The notes under the pieces: generated by a model
The model's database searches: none
Told to the model about the DNA's origin: nothing
Seen by the model: only the letters and a program-made list of their open reading frames with translations
Translations under genes and position numbers: made by a program
In this document: one piece after another, positions 40,120-49,388 of the stretch
Layout: each line of letters opens with the position of its first letter
Numbering within the stretch: position 1 is the stretch's first letter
Assembly (NCBI GenBank): GCA_902797165.1
Contig: CADBRU010000008.1
Location: 81,471 to 145,470, forward strand
Source of the DNA: an uncultured Elusimicrobium sp.
Lineage (GTDB): Bacteria > Elusimicrobiota > Elusimicrobia > Elusimicrobiales > Elusimicrobiaceae
DNA: 64,000 bases
Direction of reading: 5' to 3'

Positions 40120-40200
40120 ATGGATATTTGGCTACGAATTTGCATATCTATATTTTTGTTTGTGGGTTTTTACATTACGTGGCAGGAGTGGAATCAATAA
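40120..40200 (+). CDS. Possible 26-residue hydrophobic peptide
   Basis: ATG 40120 opens a frame encoding [17 protein letters not shown] and nine more residues, ending in TAA at 40198. It is a single membrane-helix peptide with a short polar tail, like many small membrane peptides and type I toxins. There is no convincing ribosome site. The structured region just upstream is the only contextual support. I list it as tentative. Confidence 0.25.
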   Translation: MDIWLRICISIFLFVGFYITWQEWNQ

Positions 40201-40273
40201 GTCTATCCGTAAAATCTGCGCACCCTGTAAATTTTTTCGTATAATAAAACAAATTACTAATCAGGGAGTGTGT

Positions 40274-40864
40274 ATGATTGTACCTACTATTATTGAAAAG
40301 AATGTCGGCTATGATATTTTTTCACGCCTGCTCAAAGACCGCATTATCTTTGTAGGCGGACGGGAAGGGGAAGTAGACACCGCCAGTGCCAATATGATTA
40401 TTGCGCAACTCTTGTATTTGGACGCGGAAGATTCCCAACGCGAAATTAATTTGTATATCAATTCTCCGGGCGGTATGGTAACTGCCGGATTGGCTATTTA
40501 CGATACCATGCAGTTTATCAAAGCCCCCATTACCACCATTTGTATGGGACAAGCCATGAGTTTCGGCGCAGTTTTATTGGCCGCCGGCTCCAAAGGTCGC
40601 CGCTATGCATTACCCCATGCGCGCATTATGATTCACCAACCGTTAATTTGGGGAGGTGGCATTTCCGGTCAAGTAACGGATATTGAAATCGAAACACGCG
40701 AATTGCGTGATAATAAAGAGCATTTATTAGACATCTTGGCCAAACATACCGGTCAACCGAAAGAAAAAATCCGCCAAGATAGCGAACGTAACTATTACTT
40801 GTCTGCCGAAGAAGCCAAAGCCTACGGTATTATTGATGAAGTATTAACCTTGCGTGATAAATAA
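40274..40864 (+). CDS. clpP: ATP-dependent Clp protease proteolytic subunit
   Basis: Serine protease of the ClpXP/ClpAP complexes, degrading unfolded and tagged proteins. It has 196 residues from ATG 40274, preceded by CAGGGAGTGTGT; the frame upstream to 40160 is not needed. Catalytic Ser96 in GQAMSFGA, His121 in ARIMIHQP and Asp169 in RQDSER. The NSPGG oxyanion turn (63-67) is intact. No tig, clpX or lon is adjacent, unlike the common order. Terminator follows. Confidence 0.96.
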   Translation: MIVPTIIEKNVGYDIFSRLLKDRIIFVGGREGEVDTASANMIIAQLLYLDAEDSQREINLYINSPGGMVTAGLAIYDTMQFIKAPITTICMGQAMSFGAVLLAAGSKGRRYALPHARIMIHQPLIWGGGISGQVTDIEIETRELRDNKEHLLDILAKHTGQPKEKIRQDSERNYYLSAEEAKAYGIIDEVLTLRDK

Positions 40865-40880
40865 GATAGTTAAAACATTT

Positions 40881-40910
40881 AAAACCCCGGGCATTTACCC
40901 GGGGTTTTTT
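40881..40910 (+). terminator. Terminator after clpP
   Basis: AAAACCCCGGG pairs with CCCGGGGTTTTTT over CATTTA, ending in a T run. Confidence 0.9.
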
Positions 40911-40982
40911 GCGTGGTAGTCCCAGTACCCTAAATGGTATAATTTATAAAGAGTATTATTCTTTAAATAGTGTTGTCAAAAA

Positions 40983-42884
40983 ATGCATTATTCTTACGAT
41001 ATTTTTGATACGGTTATTTACCGTACGGTTCCTTCTCCGTCCGATATTTTTTATATTATGGAAAAACTACCGGAGATCGAAGCGTTGCGGGCGTTTTCCC
41101 ACAAATCATTTGCTATTTGCAGAAAACGTATCGAATTTTGGTTGCGCCGGACACGAGGAAAAGAAATAACTATCGAAGATATTTATTCAACATTGCAGAA
41201 AAAATTTCATCTTACCCAGCAAGAAACTGCAAAATTGCAAGAGATTGAGTTGAATGTTGAACGTGAACATTCTTTCTTAAATAAGTCTATTCTTGAGGAT
41301 ATTAAACGCCATATTCAATCAGGTGAAGAAGTTATCTTAATTTCAGATATGTATTGGCATGCAGAACAAATTCGTGCATGGTTAACCGGTAAGGATGAAA
41401 TCTTTAACCAAATCCCTATTTTTGTAAGTTGCGATTGGAATGCCAGCAAGGCAAACGGTAAATTGTTTAATCTTGTGAAACAGCAAAAAAAATGGGAATT
41501 TGCGAACTGGACTCATACGGGGGATCACAAAAACGCTGACGTAGAAATCCCAACTAAATTAGGGATTCGTGCCATACAAGTGCCTAAATGTCAAAAATAT
41601 GATTTTGAAGGGAAGATAGACCATAGAAATTTAGAGATGTTGGAAACATATGGTTTGATTGCATGCGTGCGCAATGCCGAAGATAGTGCCGCTTTTTGTT
41701 TGGGAGTATCTGTGGCTGCTCCTTTGGTATATCAGTATGTGGAATGGGTTATTACGCAGGCCGTTTCACGGGGGATTTCTGCTTTGTATTTTGTTATGCG
41801 CGATGGGTATATTTTGAAACAAGTGGCTGATATAATCATTCAAAAACGACAATTACCTATCAAAACCTCGTATATCTTCGGTTCTCGGGTAGCATGGCGA
41901 TTACCGGAAATGTCAGTAGCCAAATTGGAAGGATTATCCGTGTGGGATAAATCAAATTGGATTTTCAGAGATCCGGCAGTGGCTTATGTTCCCTTTGAAA
42001 GATTAGGATTTTCTAGAAAAGAAATAGATGAATTATTAGGGCCAAATGTAGGGAAACAACCCTTATATTCGTTTAAAGATTTTAAGTCTGTATTAGCCCA
42101 ATCTTTGTCCAATTCTGAGTTTAAAACCAAATTAGAGCATCATATTAAAGCAGCTGGAGATAATTTAGACGCTTATTTGCATCAAACAGTCAACTTTTCA
42201 GAGTCTTTTGCCTTTGTAGACACAAATAGTACCGGTAAAACTCAGAAAGATTTATCTCAATTCTTACAGAAACGTCAATCAAATCAAGTGGAAATACCAT
42301 TTTTTTATCATACTTATTTGGCAGATACCCCTGCCGACAAATCTTGTCAGTTCGTGTTTACGAATAAATCAGCAGATGATAAACGCTTTCCGGAGGCTTT
42401 TTATCGTGCCCCTTATAATCCATGTTTGGGCTATATGAAGACGAAATCAGGCACGATTGAACCTAAATTCCATGAAAGCACACATTGTGCATGGAACGAG
42501 TCTTTTGATTATGACTCTTATTTAAGAGGGATTTTATCTTTTGCATCGACCAAAGAAACGACACCATATCGGCAGTTACCTTTGTCTTTATATGTAGATT
42601 TTTTACAAAAAGTTGTTAACTTTAAGATATGTTCACGCGATTTAGTCTGTCAGATAGCGGAGTTGCCTTTTCAGCCGGATATGTACGGAGACGAATTATT
42701 GGATTTTTATCCACAAATCCGGTGGATGGACTTATTCCACCCTTTTTCACAATTGATTTATTATCCGAAAGGTTCCTATTATCGTGCGGGTGGAATATGG
42801 ATAATGATTTATCAGTGTCTTTTCTTTTTAACAAGACTAAAACGTATGAGTAGAAACAGACGAAATAAAAGATATAGCAATTAA
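40983..42884 (+). CDS. HAD-like hydrolase of polysaccharide loci
   Basis: A 633-residue protein opening the surface polysaccharide locus. The N-terminal third is HAD-fold: motif I YDIFDTVIYR (Asp6, Asp9), motif II VILISDMYWH near residue 119 and motif III HTGDHKNAD near residue 185. Proteins starting with this DIFDTxxxR motif recur in capsule and O-antigen clusters, fused to a long C-terminal part of unknown role, as here (about 230-633). It may process a sugar phosphate or be a regulator of assembly. No clear ribosome site. It precedes the first glycosyltransferase by 21 bases. Confidence 0.65.
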   Translation: MHYSYDIFDTVIYRTVPSPSDIFYIMEKLPEIEALRAFSHKSFAICRKRIEFWLRRTRGKEITIEDIYSTLQKKFHLTQQETAKLQEIELNVEREHSFLNKSILEDIKRHIQSGEEVILISDMYWHAEQIRAWLTGKDEIFNQIPIFVSCDWNASKANGKLFNLVKQQKKWEFANWTHTGDHKNADVEIPTKLGIRAIQVPKCQKYDFEGKIDHRNLEMLETYGLIACVRNAEDSAAFCLGVSVAAPLVYQYVEWVITQAVSRGISALYFVMRDGYILKQVADIIIQKRQLPIKTSYIFGSRVAWRLPEMSVAKLEGLSVWDKSNWIFRDPAVAYVPFERLGFSRKEIDELLGPNVGKQPLYSFKDFKSVLAQSLSNSEFKTKLEHHIKAAGDNLDAYLHQTVNFSESFAFVDTNSTGKTQKDLSQFLQKRQSNQVEIPFFYHTYLADTPADKSCQFVFTNKSADDKRFPEAFYRAPYNPCLGYMKTKSGTIEPKFHESTHCAWNESFDYDSYLRGILSFASTKETTPYRQLPLSLYVDFLQKVVNFKICSRDLVCQIAELPFQPDMYGDELLDFYPQIRWMDLFHPFSQLIYYPKGSYYRAGGIWIMIYQCLFFLTRLKRMSRNRRNKRYSN

Positions 42885-42905
42885 AACACTAAGAGCAGAG
42901 ATTAT

Positions 42906-44135
42906 ATGAAGGGATTATTTTTTGTGCCTTATTTTCCACCGGAAAAGTGTTCCGGATTGAATATTTTGACGGATCTACTGGAAGGCTTTGCCGCAAAAGG
43001 CTGGGACATAGATGTGTTTGTTCCTACGCCTACAAGAGGGGTTTCTGACCAAATACGGCACGAATATGCACAAAAACGGATTGAAATTTGTTTTGATGGA
43101 AAAATAACAATTCATCGGATGCATTTGTACAGAGAAGGAAAAGGTTTTTTATCACGTGCGTTGCGTTATGTGATCTTTAGTATAGAATGTTTGTGGAAAG
43201 CACTTACTGTCCCGGCTGATTTTATCTTTTCTACAAGTGGTCCACCCACGCAAGGTGTAGTATTGGGAGTTGCTAGGATACTATCACACAAAAAGTTTAT
43301 TTATAATTTGCAAGATATTTTTCCGGATTCGCTTGTCACGTCCGGTATTTGCAAAGAGACCTCTTTTTTAATGAAAATAGGACGGGAGATGGAAAACTTT
43401 ACTTATCGGCATGCGGATATTATTATCACCATTACGGAAGATATGAGGAAAAATGTACTGGGCAAAGGCGTAAATCCCGATAAAGTGCAAGTAGTACGTA
43501 ATTGGATGGATGTTAATCAGGTGAAACCCGTACCTCGAGTACAAAATAAATTGTTTGACGAATTGGGTTTGCCGCGTGATAAATTTTATGTAGTATATGC
43601 GGGTAATTTGGGAAAAGTTCAAGGCGTAGAGGTAATTGTTGCGGCCGCTGAAAAATTACAAGAAAATTCGCATATTCATTTTGTTATTTTCGGTAATGGC
43701 AGCGAGGAAGAGAATATTAAACATCAGATTGCGGATAAACAATTAACCAATATGTCCTTGTTCCCGCTGCAATCTATGGACCGAGTCCCTGAGGTGTATA
43801 GTTTGGGAGATGTGGCAATTATATCATGCCGCGCCGGAACCGGAGGCAGCGCTATGCCCAGCAAAACATGGACAATTATGGCTACGGGAACACCTATTGT
43901 TGCTTCCTTCGATTTAGGCGGGGAAATGGAAAACATTATTCGAACGGCCGATTGCGGCGTGTGTGTGCAGGCCGGGGATGCTCAAATTCTTTCAAATACG
44001 CTGGAGCGGTTATATAGAAATCTACTGCAAGTAGAACAGTGGGGAAAAAATGCGCGTGTCTATGCTGAAAAATATGTCAGCAAAGAAAAATCGGTTGATC
44101 AATATATTCATTATATCATCGGAGGGCAAAAGTGA
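42906..44135 (+). CDS. Glycosyltransferase, GT4 (WbuB-like)
   Basis: Retaining GT-B glycosyltransferase of 409 residues. N-terminal lobe opens VPYFPPEKCSGLN, the usual WbuB-like start (PyfpPe.gg..r). The donor lobe has VYAGNLGKVQGVE (about 222-234) and the EX7E-type region around MPSKTWTIMATGTPIVAS. WbuB-type enzymes add FucNAc-like sugars in O-antigen synthesis, which would fit the UDP-L-FucNAc genes at 54-58 kb, but the donor is not proven. It overlaps the next gene through a GTGA junction. Confidence 0.85.
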   Translation: MKGLFFVPYFPPEKCSGLNILTDLLEGFAAKGWDIDVFVPTPTRGVSDQIRHEYAQKRIEICFDGKITIHRMHLYREGKGFLSRALRYVIFSIECLWKALTVPADFIFSTSGPPTQGVVLGVARILSHKKFIYNLQDIFPDSLVTSGICKETSFLMKIGREMENFTYRHADIIITITEDMRKNVLGKGVNPDKVQVVRNWMDVNQVKPVPRVQNKLFDELGLPRDKFYVVYAGNLGKVQGVEVIVAAAEKLQENSHIHFVIFGNGSEEENIKHQIADKQLTNMSLFPLQSMDRVPEVYSLGDVAIISCRAGTGGSAMPSKTWTIMATGTPIVASFDLGGEMENIIRTADCGVCVQAGDAQILSNTLERLYRNLLQVEQWGKNARVYAEKYVSKEKSVDQYIHYIIGGQK

Positions 44136-45166
44136 AGATCTTATTGGTTTCTCCGTTGCCGCCTCCATCGGGTGGAATGGCTCGGTGGACACAAATGTAT
44201 TTAGATAAATGTCAGCAAATGGGCATAACGGTTGAACTAGTTAATAGTTGTGTTAGTGTCGCGCGTGCAAATCGTATTTCACGCTCATTTTCTTGGTTTG
44301 ATGAAATTAAACGCACGTGGAATATTATACAAGAACTGCGCCGTGCGCGTAAGCGCTTCAAACCGGATATTATACACTTATGTTCACCTTGCACCAAATG
44401 GGGACTTATGAGAGATTATTTGTGTGTCCAAGTTGCAGGTGATACACCGCTGGTGTTTCATTGTCATTGTAATATTGTAGATCAGGCTACTACCCGTCTT
44501 AGCCAATGGATATTAAAGCGGATTGTCGCAAAAAGTCAATCTTTTTGGCTGTTAAATAGTTTTTCTTATAAGTGGGCAGAAAAATTTATTCCTTCAAAAA
44601 TAAAATTGGTTCCTAATTTTATTACGCTAGAACGGGAATATAATGCAGAAATACGCAAGCAGCTGAAACGGATTATTTATGTCGGGCATGTGCGCTATTC
44701 CAAAGGGATACAAGAAATCTATAAAGTGGCCGAGGCTTGTGCCGGCATTGAATTCCAAGTGGTGGGGCCCGCACAACAACTTCCTTCCGAACCAAAACCG
44801 GACAATGTAGTATTGCTTGGCGAAGTGCCGCATGTCCAAGTATCTGAGTTGTTAAGAAAAGCAGATGTGTTTTTCTTTCCCAGCCATACGGAAGGATTTG
44901 CTAATGTAATGTTAGAAGCAATGGCCGCCGGATTGCCGATTATTGCCACTGATGTGGGGGCCAACCGAGATATGATAGAAAATAAGGGTGGAATTATCGT
45001 GCCGGTAGGAAACTATGCGGAAATGATTGCGGCTATTGAAAAATTACAAGACGCAGCGCTGCGCCAACAAATGTCTGCTTGGAATATTCAAAAGGTACAC
45101 AATAATTATATGACAGAAAAAGTCATGCAACAAATGAAAACATATTATGAGGAAATACTTCTATGA
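44132..45166 (+). CDS. Glycosyltransferase, GT4
   Basis: GT-B glycosyltransferase of 344 residues with a GTG start at 44132 inside the previous stop, preceded by GGAGGGC. N-lobe opening SPLPPPSGGMARWT; donor lobe YVGHVRYSKGIQEI (about 188-201) and the strong PSHTEGFANVMLEAMAAG-type block near residue 250, ending in GANRDMIE. Acceptor and donor unknown. The stop codon lies within a tandem 18-bp duplication. Confidence 0.88.
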   Translation: MKILLVSPLPPPSGGMARWTQMYLDKCQQMGITVELVNSCVSVARANRISRSFSWFDEIKRTWNIIQELRRARKRFKPDIIHLCSPCTKWGLMRDYLCVQVAGDTPLVFHCHCNIVDQATTRLSQWILKRIVAKSQSFWLLNSFSYKWAEKFIPSKIKLVPNFITLEREYNAEIRKQLKRIIYVGHVRYSKGIQEIYKVAEACAGIEFQVVGPAQQLPSEPKPDNVVLLGEVPHVQVSELLRKADVFFFPSHTEGFANVMLEAMAAGLPIIATDVGANRDMIENKGGIIVPVGNYAEMIAAIEKLQDAALRQQMSAWNIQKVHNNYMTEKVMQQMKTYYEEILL

Positions 45167-45197
45167 ATATAACTGGGTTTATGAATATAACTGGGTT
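45162..45197 (+). repeat. Tandem 18-bp duplication
   Basis: TATGAATATAACTGGGTT is present twice back to back (45162-45179 and 45180-45197). The first copy contains the stop of the preceding glycosyltransferase gene. Confidence 0.95.
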
Positions 45198-45245
45198 GAT
45201 TCATTTTAGCTTTACAAATAGGGATATTTCGGGAGAGAAAAATAC

Positions 45246-46421
45246 ATGCGTGCATTACTGGTGACATTAGATAAATACCCAGATATAGATGCGGGAGCTT
45301 TAAGGGTGCATATGTTCGGAAAAATCCTTTTGGAATCCGGATATGAGGTGCACGTCGTGTCTATGGGTCCTACGACTCATTATAAACAAACGGTAGAGCC
45401 GGACGGTATTTGGCACTTATCTTTGCGCGGTACATCTGCTAAGATGTACTTTAAAGCAATGTATTATGCCTTGTTTCCCGTGCGTTTATGGCGTTTGTTG
45501 CAAAAAAACAAGTATGATGTCATTTTTCATACCCAACTGGACGAGTTAAGTATAAAGATCTTGCAGGCTTATGCTAACAAACATCATGTGCCGGTGGTGT
45601 ATGATGCGGTGGAGTGGTTCTCGGAAAGTCAATTTGTTAACGGGAAAAAAGCACGGGGATTTAGACTCAATGATAATTATAATCGTAAATGGATTGCAGC
45701 TCCTTCCTCTGTAGTTGCCATCAGTTCGTTTTTAGAGAAACATTTTATAAATCGGCATATTAAAACGATTCGTATTCCTGTTATATTAGATACGTCGGTT
45801 ACACGGGTTGTTAAACAGCCAACCGAGGGGAAAGTAGTTCTGTTATATGCCGGTTCCCCCGGGAAAAAAGATTATTTGGCAACGCTGATAGAAGCCTTGG
45901 ATTTGTTGGATAAAAAAGAACAGGAGAAAATTAAATTAATGATTTTGGGTTGTTCAACGGAACAATTAATTTCTTTGTGTGGAGTTAGTGAAACTTTATT
46001 GCGTCGAGTACAACATATGTTGGATGTTAGGGGCCACGTTCCCAGAAAAGAAGTATTAGAGGCGTATAGTTATGCTGATTTTTCGGTTCTTATTCGTCCT
46101 ACAAACCAACGCTATGCCCAGGCCGGATTTCCTACTAAATTCGTGGAAAGTTTGTGTTGTAGTACTCCCGTAATATGCAATTTGACATCCGATTTGGGAT
46201 TATATGCACAAGACAACGAAAATTGTGTTGTTTTGGAAGGTATTTCTGCTCAAGAAATTGCCGCTGCTTTGCGGCGTGTTATTCAAATGAGTAAAGATGA
46301 AAAGAATCAAATGCAGTTGGCTGCCAGAAAAACGGCAGAAATTTACTTTGATTATAAAAATTTCAAGCAGGCGTTTATTCAATTTAGCCGTCCGTTAGAA
46401 ATGACAGGAACTAATTTATGA
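45246..46421 (+). CDS. Glycosyltransferase, GT4-like
   Basis: GT-B type protein of 391 residues. N-lobe with LRVHMFGKILLESGYEVHVVS; donor lobe LLYAGSPGKKDYLATLIEA (about 200-218) and GFPTKFVESLCCSTPVIC around residue 295, an EX7E-like region (FVESLCCSTPV). It is a more divergent family member than the two preceding ones. AGAGAAAAATAC precedes the start. It overlaps the following membrane protein by ATGA. Confidence 0.78.
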   Translation: MRALLVTLDKYPDIDAGALRVHMFGKILLESGYEVHVVSMGPTTHYKQTVEPDGIWHLSLRGTSAKMYFKAMYYALFPVRLWRLLQKNKYDVIFHTQLDELSIKILQAYANKHHVPVVYDAVEWFSESQFVNGKKARGFRLNDNYNRKWIAAPSSVVAISSFLEKHFINRHIKTIRIPVILDTSVTRVVKQPTEGKVVLLYAGSPGKKDYLATLIEALDLLDKKEQEKIKLMILGCSTEQLISLCGVSETLLRRVQHMLDVRGHVPRKEVLEAYSYADFSVLIRPTNQRYAQAGFPTKFVESLCCSTPVICNLTSDLGLYAQDNENCVVLEGISAQEIAAALRRVIQMSKDEKNQMQLAARKTAEIYFDYKNFKQAFIQFSRPLEMTGTNL

Positions 46422-47629
46422 AAATAGAAAGGACAACTATTATTTATATACTGCTTTTTATCTTTTGTCTGAACCTATTTAATTTAGAGGGCAGATGGCT
46501 AGTTCTTTCGTTTTTTGCTCTTTTGGTTTTGCAAAAATCCAAAGGAAAAATCATTCTCACAAAAACCAGTTTTGTATTAGGGTGTTTTTGTGGTGTGTTT
46601 TATTTGTTGTCTGCGGTGTATGACTTATCTTTTGCCACTTTTTATATTCTGCCGTATCTGTTAGGCCCATTTTTAGGTTATACCATCGGGTTGGGCGTTA
46701 TGAAAATGAGCAATCCGCAAACTTTGGACAAACACTTCAAAAATTTAATCTATGTAATTGCATTTGGTCGATTTAGTCACGGATTATTAAATTATCTCGT
46801 TTCCGGCGGCTATGTGGGGGGGAGAAACGGAATTGATTTCTGGACCAATTCAATTCTTTCGGCCACCTTACAAGGGGGATTTATGACGCTATCTATTTCT
46901 CTCTTGTTTTATGCCCTGTTTTGTGTAAGTAAATATCACTTGTTGGAAAAGATTGTTTTATTGGGGGCAGTTAGTTTATCTATTCTTAATAACATTCAAT
47001 CTGCTTCGAGAACGGCCCTAGTTGCTATGATCCTTGTTTTTGTTGCTTGTGTTTTATACACACTTTATACGTCGGGTGTATCTAAAGGTAAGAAATTTAT
47101 GATGTTGTTCGGAGTCGTCTTGTTCGTTGTATTGGGAGGAATTGCTTTTCAACAAAATTGGTTTGGCGTTCAAACGCGCTGGCAACTATCTGCTATGTAT
47201 GATAGGATACATAATTATGAAGATTTCCAGACTAGTGATATGGGGCGTAAGGAAAAAATTGCTTCCGCTATTGCCAGTGGATTGCATCATCCGTTCGGGG
47301 AGGGCTCTTTGGGAAATGCACATAATTTATGGTTTGATACGTTAGTGCAGACGGGTTGGGTTCCGTTTTTCCTTTTGTTTTTGTTTTTTGTACAAATAAG
47401 CATAAATTGCTGGAAATTTATTCGACGACGCAGTATTCCAATGAATCTAAGGTATCTGTTGTTGTCGGTTTTTCTGGCTTGTGTGTTAAATTTTTCCGTA
47501 GAACCCGTCATGCAAGGTATGCCTTACTTTTTTGCGGCATTTTGTATGATAATGGGAGCAGTAGAGCAATATTTGAGAATGATAGAGCGAAATTCATTAC
47601 TTGAGAGTGAATCCAATGCAGCAAGATAA
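46418..47629 (+). CDS. O-antigen polymerase/ligase-like membrane protein
   Basis: Integral membrane protein of 403 residues with about ten to eleven hydrophobic helices. The long external loop contains GEGSLGNAHNLWFDTLVQTG (about 289-308), matching the Wzy_C/O-antigen ligase pattern in which a histidine precedes an amphipathic segment. In this locus with a Wzx flippase it is most likely the Wzy polymerase, though WaaL-type ligase activity cannot be ruled out. ATGA overlap with the preceding glycosyltransferase. Confidence 0.75.
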   Translation: MKIERTTIIYILLFIFCLNLFNLEGRWLVLSFFALLVLQKSKGKIILTKTSFVLGCFCGVFYLLSAVYDLSFATFYILPYLLGPFLGYTIGLGVMKMSNPQTLDKHFKNLIYVIAFGRFSHGLLNYLVSGGYVGGRNGIDFWTNSILSATLQGGFMTLSISLLFYALFCVSKYHLLEKIVLLGAVSLSILNNIQSASRTALVAMILVFVACVLYTLYTSGVSKGKKFMMLFGVVLFVVLGGIAFQQNWFGVQTRWQLSAMYDRIHNYEDFQTSDMGRKEKIASAIASGLHHPFGEGSLGNAHNLWFDTLVQTGWVPFFLLFLFFVQISINCWKFIRRRSIPMNLRYLLLSVFLACVLNFSVEPVMQGMPYFFAAFCMIMGAVEQYLRMIERNSLLESESNAAR

Positions 47630-48632
47630 AGTTTCTATTATTATTCCCGTCTATAACACTGAAAAGTATCTGGAAAGATGCATTCTAAGTGTAGAAAATC
47701 AAACGTACACAAATATAGAAATTATCATTGTGGATGACGCTTCACCGGATAATTCGGCCCAAGTGTATGAAAAATTACAAAAACAATACAGTAATATTGC
47801 AGTAGTAAAGCACGCAACGAATCAAAAGCAGGTTGCCTCTCGTAATAGCGGATTGCTTGTGGCAACGGGGGAATGGATATTGTTTTTAGATTCGGATGAT
47901 ATTTTATATCCAACTGCCATTGAACAATTGGTCGCGCAGGGAAAGAAAGATAATACATCTATTGTTTTGGCTACTTATACTAAAAACATTAATGATCATA
48001 GGCACATTGTATTTTCAGGGAGATTACCTACTGGGAAATATCCATTGCCAAAATTCCTTGCTCAACTGTTCAATTGTGTGCCATTGGATGTAGTCTCTTG
48101 TATTGGAACGAAATTGTATAAATTATCTTTTTTGCGGGAGCATAGTATTTGTTTTAGGCAAGAAAGCAAATATAATGAAGATTTGATGATAGTTTTGAAT
48201 GTGCTGTCTCATACAGAAGAAATATCGTACCTGGATGAGGCTGTCTATGAATATGATATCCGCCAACAGGGATCGACACAGAGTAGTTATCGGCCAAATT
48301 TATTTTCTTATTTGTACATAACTCGTATGCGACTTGAAGATTTGCTTAAAAAATATGGTGTATGGGAACAGAAACGTCCGTTTTTGGACGATATGTGGTT
48401 AAACATTATTACCATTAGTTTATTGCAAGAAATGCAATATTTCGGGAAATTGGAACCGGCTTATCAAGAGGTCATGGAAAAGACAGATGTGCTGGCACGT
48501 GTAAAGTCGTTAAAATGTGATTCTTGGAAACAGGAAGTGTTTAAGTGGGTGTTATTATCCAAGTGCAAAATGTGTATGGCATTATTAATTAGGGCGTGGC
48601 TGCTGATGCACAAAATAAAAAAGGGTTTTTAG
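47616..48632 (+). CDS. Glycosyltransferase, GT2
   Basis: GT-A inverting glycosyltransferase of 338 residues from ATG 47616 (a TTG at 47601 is an alternative). VSIIIPVYNTEKYLERCI (6-23), VDDASPDNS (about 35-43), then LDSDDILYP with the DxD-type motif near residue 91. The C-terminal half resembles the variable acceptor part of WcaA-like enzymes. It lies within the 3' end of the polymerase gene. Donor unknown. Confidence 0.87.
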   Translation: MQQDKVSIIIPVYNTEKYLERCILSVENQTYTNIEIIIVDDASPDNSAQVYEKLQKQYSNIAVVKHATNQKQVASRNSGLLVATGEWILFLDSDDILYPTAIEQLVAQGKKDNTSIVLATYTKNINDHRHIVFSGRLPTGKYPLPKFLAQLFNCVPLDVVSCIGTKLYKLSFLREHSICFRQESKYNEDLMIVLNVLSHTEEISYLDEAVYEYDIRQQGSTQSSYRPNLFSYLYITRMRLEDLLKKYGVWEQKRPFLDDMWLNIITISLLQEMQYFGKLEPAYQEVMEKTDVLARVKSLKCDSWKQEVFKWVLLSKCKMCMALLIRAWLLMHKIKKGF

Positions 48633-48641
48633 TGAAATAAA

Positions 48642-49388
48642 ATGGATAAAATAAACTACATCAAAATGCGTCTGACGGATAAAATATGCGCTTTGTTAAG
48701 TAAAACAGTGCTACGTGACAAAGGCATTTCCTATGTTGCCATGTTTCATAAAATTACGCCGGATGAAGTAGTGGCACAAGAGCCGTTTGCCTGTTCCCAG
48801 AGACAATTTGAAAGTTATTTGACGGGACTAAAGCGGGCGGGTATGAATGTGATTAGTGTGGATGATTTATTGACACATCCTGTGGATGAGGTATTAAAAA
48901 AGAAAGTAGTACTGACATTTGATGACGGATTTGCCGATATTGATTCTTTTGTGGCTCCTCTACTTACTCGTCACGGGGTGCCGTTTACCGTGTTTATTAC
49001 TACTTCTTTACTTAATACAGAGGGATATTTGACTACAGAACAATTAAAAGTACTTGCTCAAAATCCTTTATGCACAATTGGGATGCACGCACACCGCCAT
49101 TTGCAATTTCGCAGTAGCAGTAAAGAGGAATTATTAGCCGATTTTTGCCGGTGTAAGGAAGAACTTTGCCGGTTAACTGGGAAAGAACCGCTTTATTACG
49201 CGTTTCCCTACGGTAGTGTATATGCTTGTTCCTGGCAAAATAGCCGCGTAGTACGGGGGGCCGGAGTAAAGGCGGTATTTATGACTTTGCCGTTAAAACT
49301 AACAGCGGGCTTGCTCCGTTATCGTTATTATTTACCGAGAATAGATGTCCCGACTTTACTAAAACAAGGAAAAATGCGTTATGATTAA
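48642..49388 (+). CDS. Polysaccharide deacetylase (NodB-like)
   Basis: Carbohydrate esterase family 4 type protein, 248 residues. TFDDGFADIDSF (about 89-100) carries the catalytic and metal Asp pair; MHAHRHLQF (about 149-157) gives the two metal-binding His; YAFPYGS (about 187-193) is motif 3. It would remove N- or O-acetyl groups from the locus polysaccharide or its lipid-linked intermediate. No signal peptide is visible, so a cytoplasmic or membrane-surface substrate is likely. It overlaps the next gene by eight bases. Confidence 0.87.
   Translation: MDKINYIKMRLTDKICALLSKTVLRDKGISYVAMFHKITPDEVVAQEPFACSQRQFESYLTGLKRAGMNVISVDDLLTHPVDEVLKKKVVLTFDDGFADIDSFVAPLLTRHGVPFTVFITTSLLNTEGYLTTEQLKVLAQNPLCTIGMHAHRHLQFRSSSKEELLADFCRCKEELCRLTGKEPLYYAFPYGSVYACSWQNSRVVRGAGVKAVFMTLPLKLTAGLLRYRYYLPRIDVPTLLKQGKMRYD

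Noticed and set aside
40120..40200. Type I toxin-antitoxin pair for the 26-residue peptide
   Set aside because: There is no convincing ribosome site or overlapping antisense promoter, so I keep it only as a tentative frame.
12424..40910. Recurrent CCCCGG...CCGGGG units as dispersed repeats or CRISPR
   Set aside because: Each lies at a gene end, forms a stem and ends in a T run; loops differ. They are ordinary terminators.
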